Translations under genes and position numbers: made by a program | Shown: piece by piece, positions 30,123-30,231 of the stretch | How the letters are laid out: each line of letters opens with the position of its first letter | Position numbering within the stretch: the stretch's first letter is position 1 | From: Deltaproteobacteria bacterium | GTDB lineage: Bacteria; Desulfobacterota; Desulfobaccia; Desulfobaccales; 0-14-0-80-60-11 | DNA length: 30,231 nucleotides | Reading direction: 5' to 3' | Assembly: GCA_023381945.1 (NCBI GenBank) | Contig: JAMCQY010000064.1 | Span: 1 to 30,231 of the forward strand | Notes under the pieces: model-generated | What the model was told of the DNA's origin: nothing | The model's input: the letters and a program-made list of their open reading frames with translations, nothing else | The model's database searches: none

Positions 30123-30176
30123 GTAGAACCGCCGCCCTCGGCGGTTCTATGGCGCCGCCGGGGGCGGCGGCGCTAC
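30123..30176. repeat. Paired REP-like palindrome
   Basis: It starts GTAGAACCGCC (30123) and ends GGCGCTAC (30176), with hairpins AACCGCC/GGCGGTT and GCCGCC/GGCGGC. The first 30 bases, with their AAAATGTAG lead-in, match the element at 10679 almost exactly. Confidence 0.85.
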
Positions 30177-30231
30177 ATTTAAGTTTAGCTCCGGCTAATT
30201 ATTTTTTAGGGGTATCCGGTTTAAATAACCG

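Larger units (their letters stand above)
29895..30231. other. Repeat-filled region at the right edge
   Basis: 337 bp without a gene. It holds a terminator (29921-29949), a 133-bp inverted-repeat element (29978-30110), a GTAG palindrome pair (30123-30176) and a 12-bp direct repeat, TTTAAATAACCG, at 29967-29978 and again at the last 12 bases of the window. Confidence 0.8.

Overview
The window looks like chromosomal DNA of a GC-rich (roughly 60%) anaerobic bacterium, most likely of the Desulfobacterota (former Deltaproteobacteria, e.g. a Desulfobacca/Syntrophia-like lineage). This is an inference from gene content (B12-dependent acyl-CoA mutase, Tad pili under a GEMM riboswitch, LD-carboxypeptidase, small multi-CxxC proteins) and from many short palindromic and tandem intergenic repeats. 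It is not proven by any marker gene. No rRNA, tRNA, phage, IS transposase or CRISPR array was seen.

Layout. 1-1015 (minus): the 5' part of an MDR-type dehydrogenase, preceded by a RibD C-terminal-type reductase. 1356-4727 (minus): ndk, a DUF6714-like protein and a stand-alone elongation factor G. 4892-8169: a TPR lipoprotein, a Nudix hydrolase, a metallophosphoesterase, two tandem paralogous mini-proteins of 53 and 59 aa, and a zinc-ribbon protein. 8509-11632 (plus): pabA-pabB-pabC, which together make 4-aminobenzoate for folate. 11677-14499: a HIT protein, a HhH glycosylase-like protein and threonine dehydratase. 14554-17571: a TetR regulator divergent from a two-subunit coenzyme-B12 acyl-CoA mutase, with a near-consensus promoter and two tandem palindromes between them. 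17866-24362 (minus): a Tad/Flp pilus operon (two Flp pilins, TadE, CpaB, CpaE, CpaF, TadB, TadC), preceded by a clear c-di-GMP-I (GEMM-I) riboswitch at 24466-24555. 24836-29894: an aminotransferase, a DUF721 protein, a single-domain response regulator, a GT-C membrane glycosyltransferase, an S66 LD-carboxypeptidase and a protein built from three CxxC repeats.

The intergenic DNA is as notable as the genes. Two repeat systems sit exactly at gene ends. The first is REP-like palindromes that begin with GTAG; in four genes the TAG of that GTAG is the stop codon. The second is tracts of strictly 7-bp tandem units of differing sequence. These contain the stop codons of five genes and directly abut the start codons of four, replacing any Shine-Dalgarno. 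Two larger MITE-like inverted-repeat elements are also present.

The most informative functional links are as follows. c-di-GMP probably controls Flp pilus expression through the leader RNA. The TetR protein probably controls the mutase through the two operators, and the mutase carries substitutions at the positions that define substrate in known family members, so its substrate is open. A strong promoter placed 26 bp before an intrinsic terminator upstream of pabA could make a tiny RNA or act as an attenuated leader.
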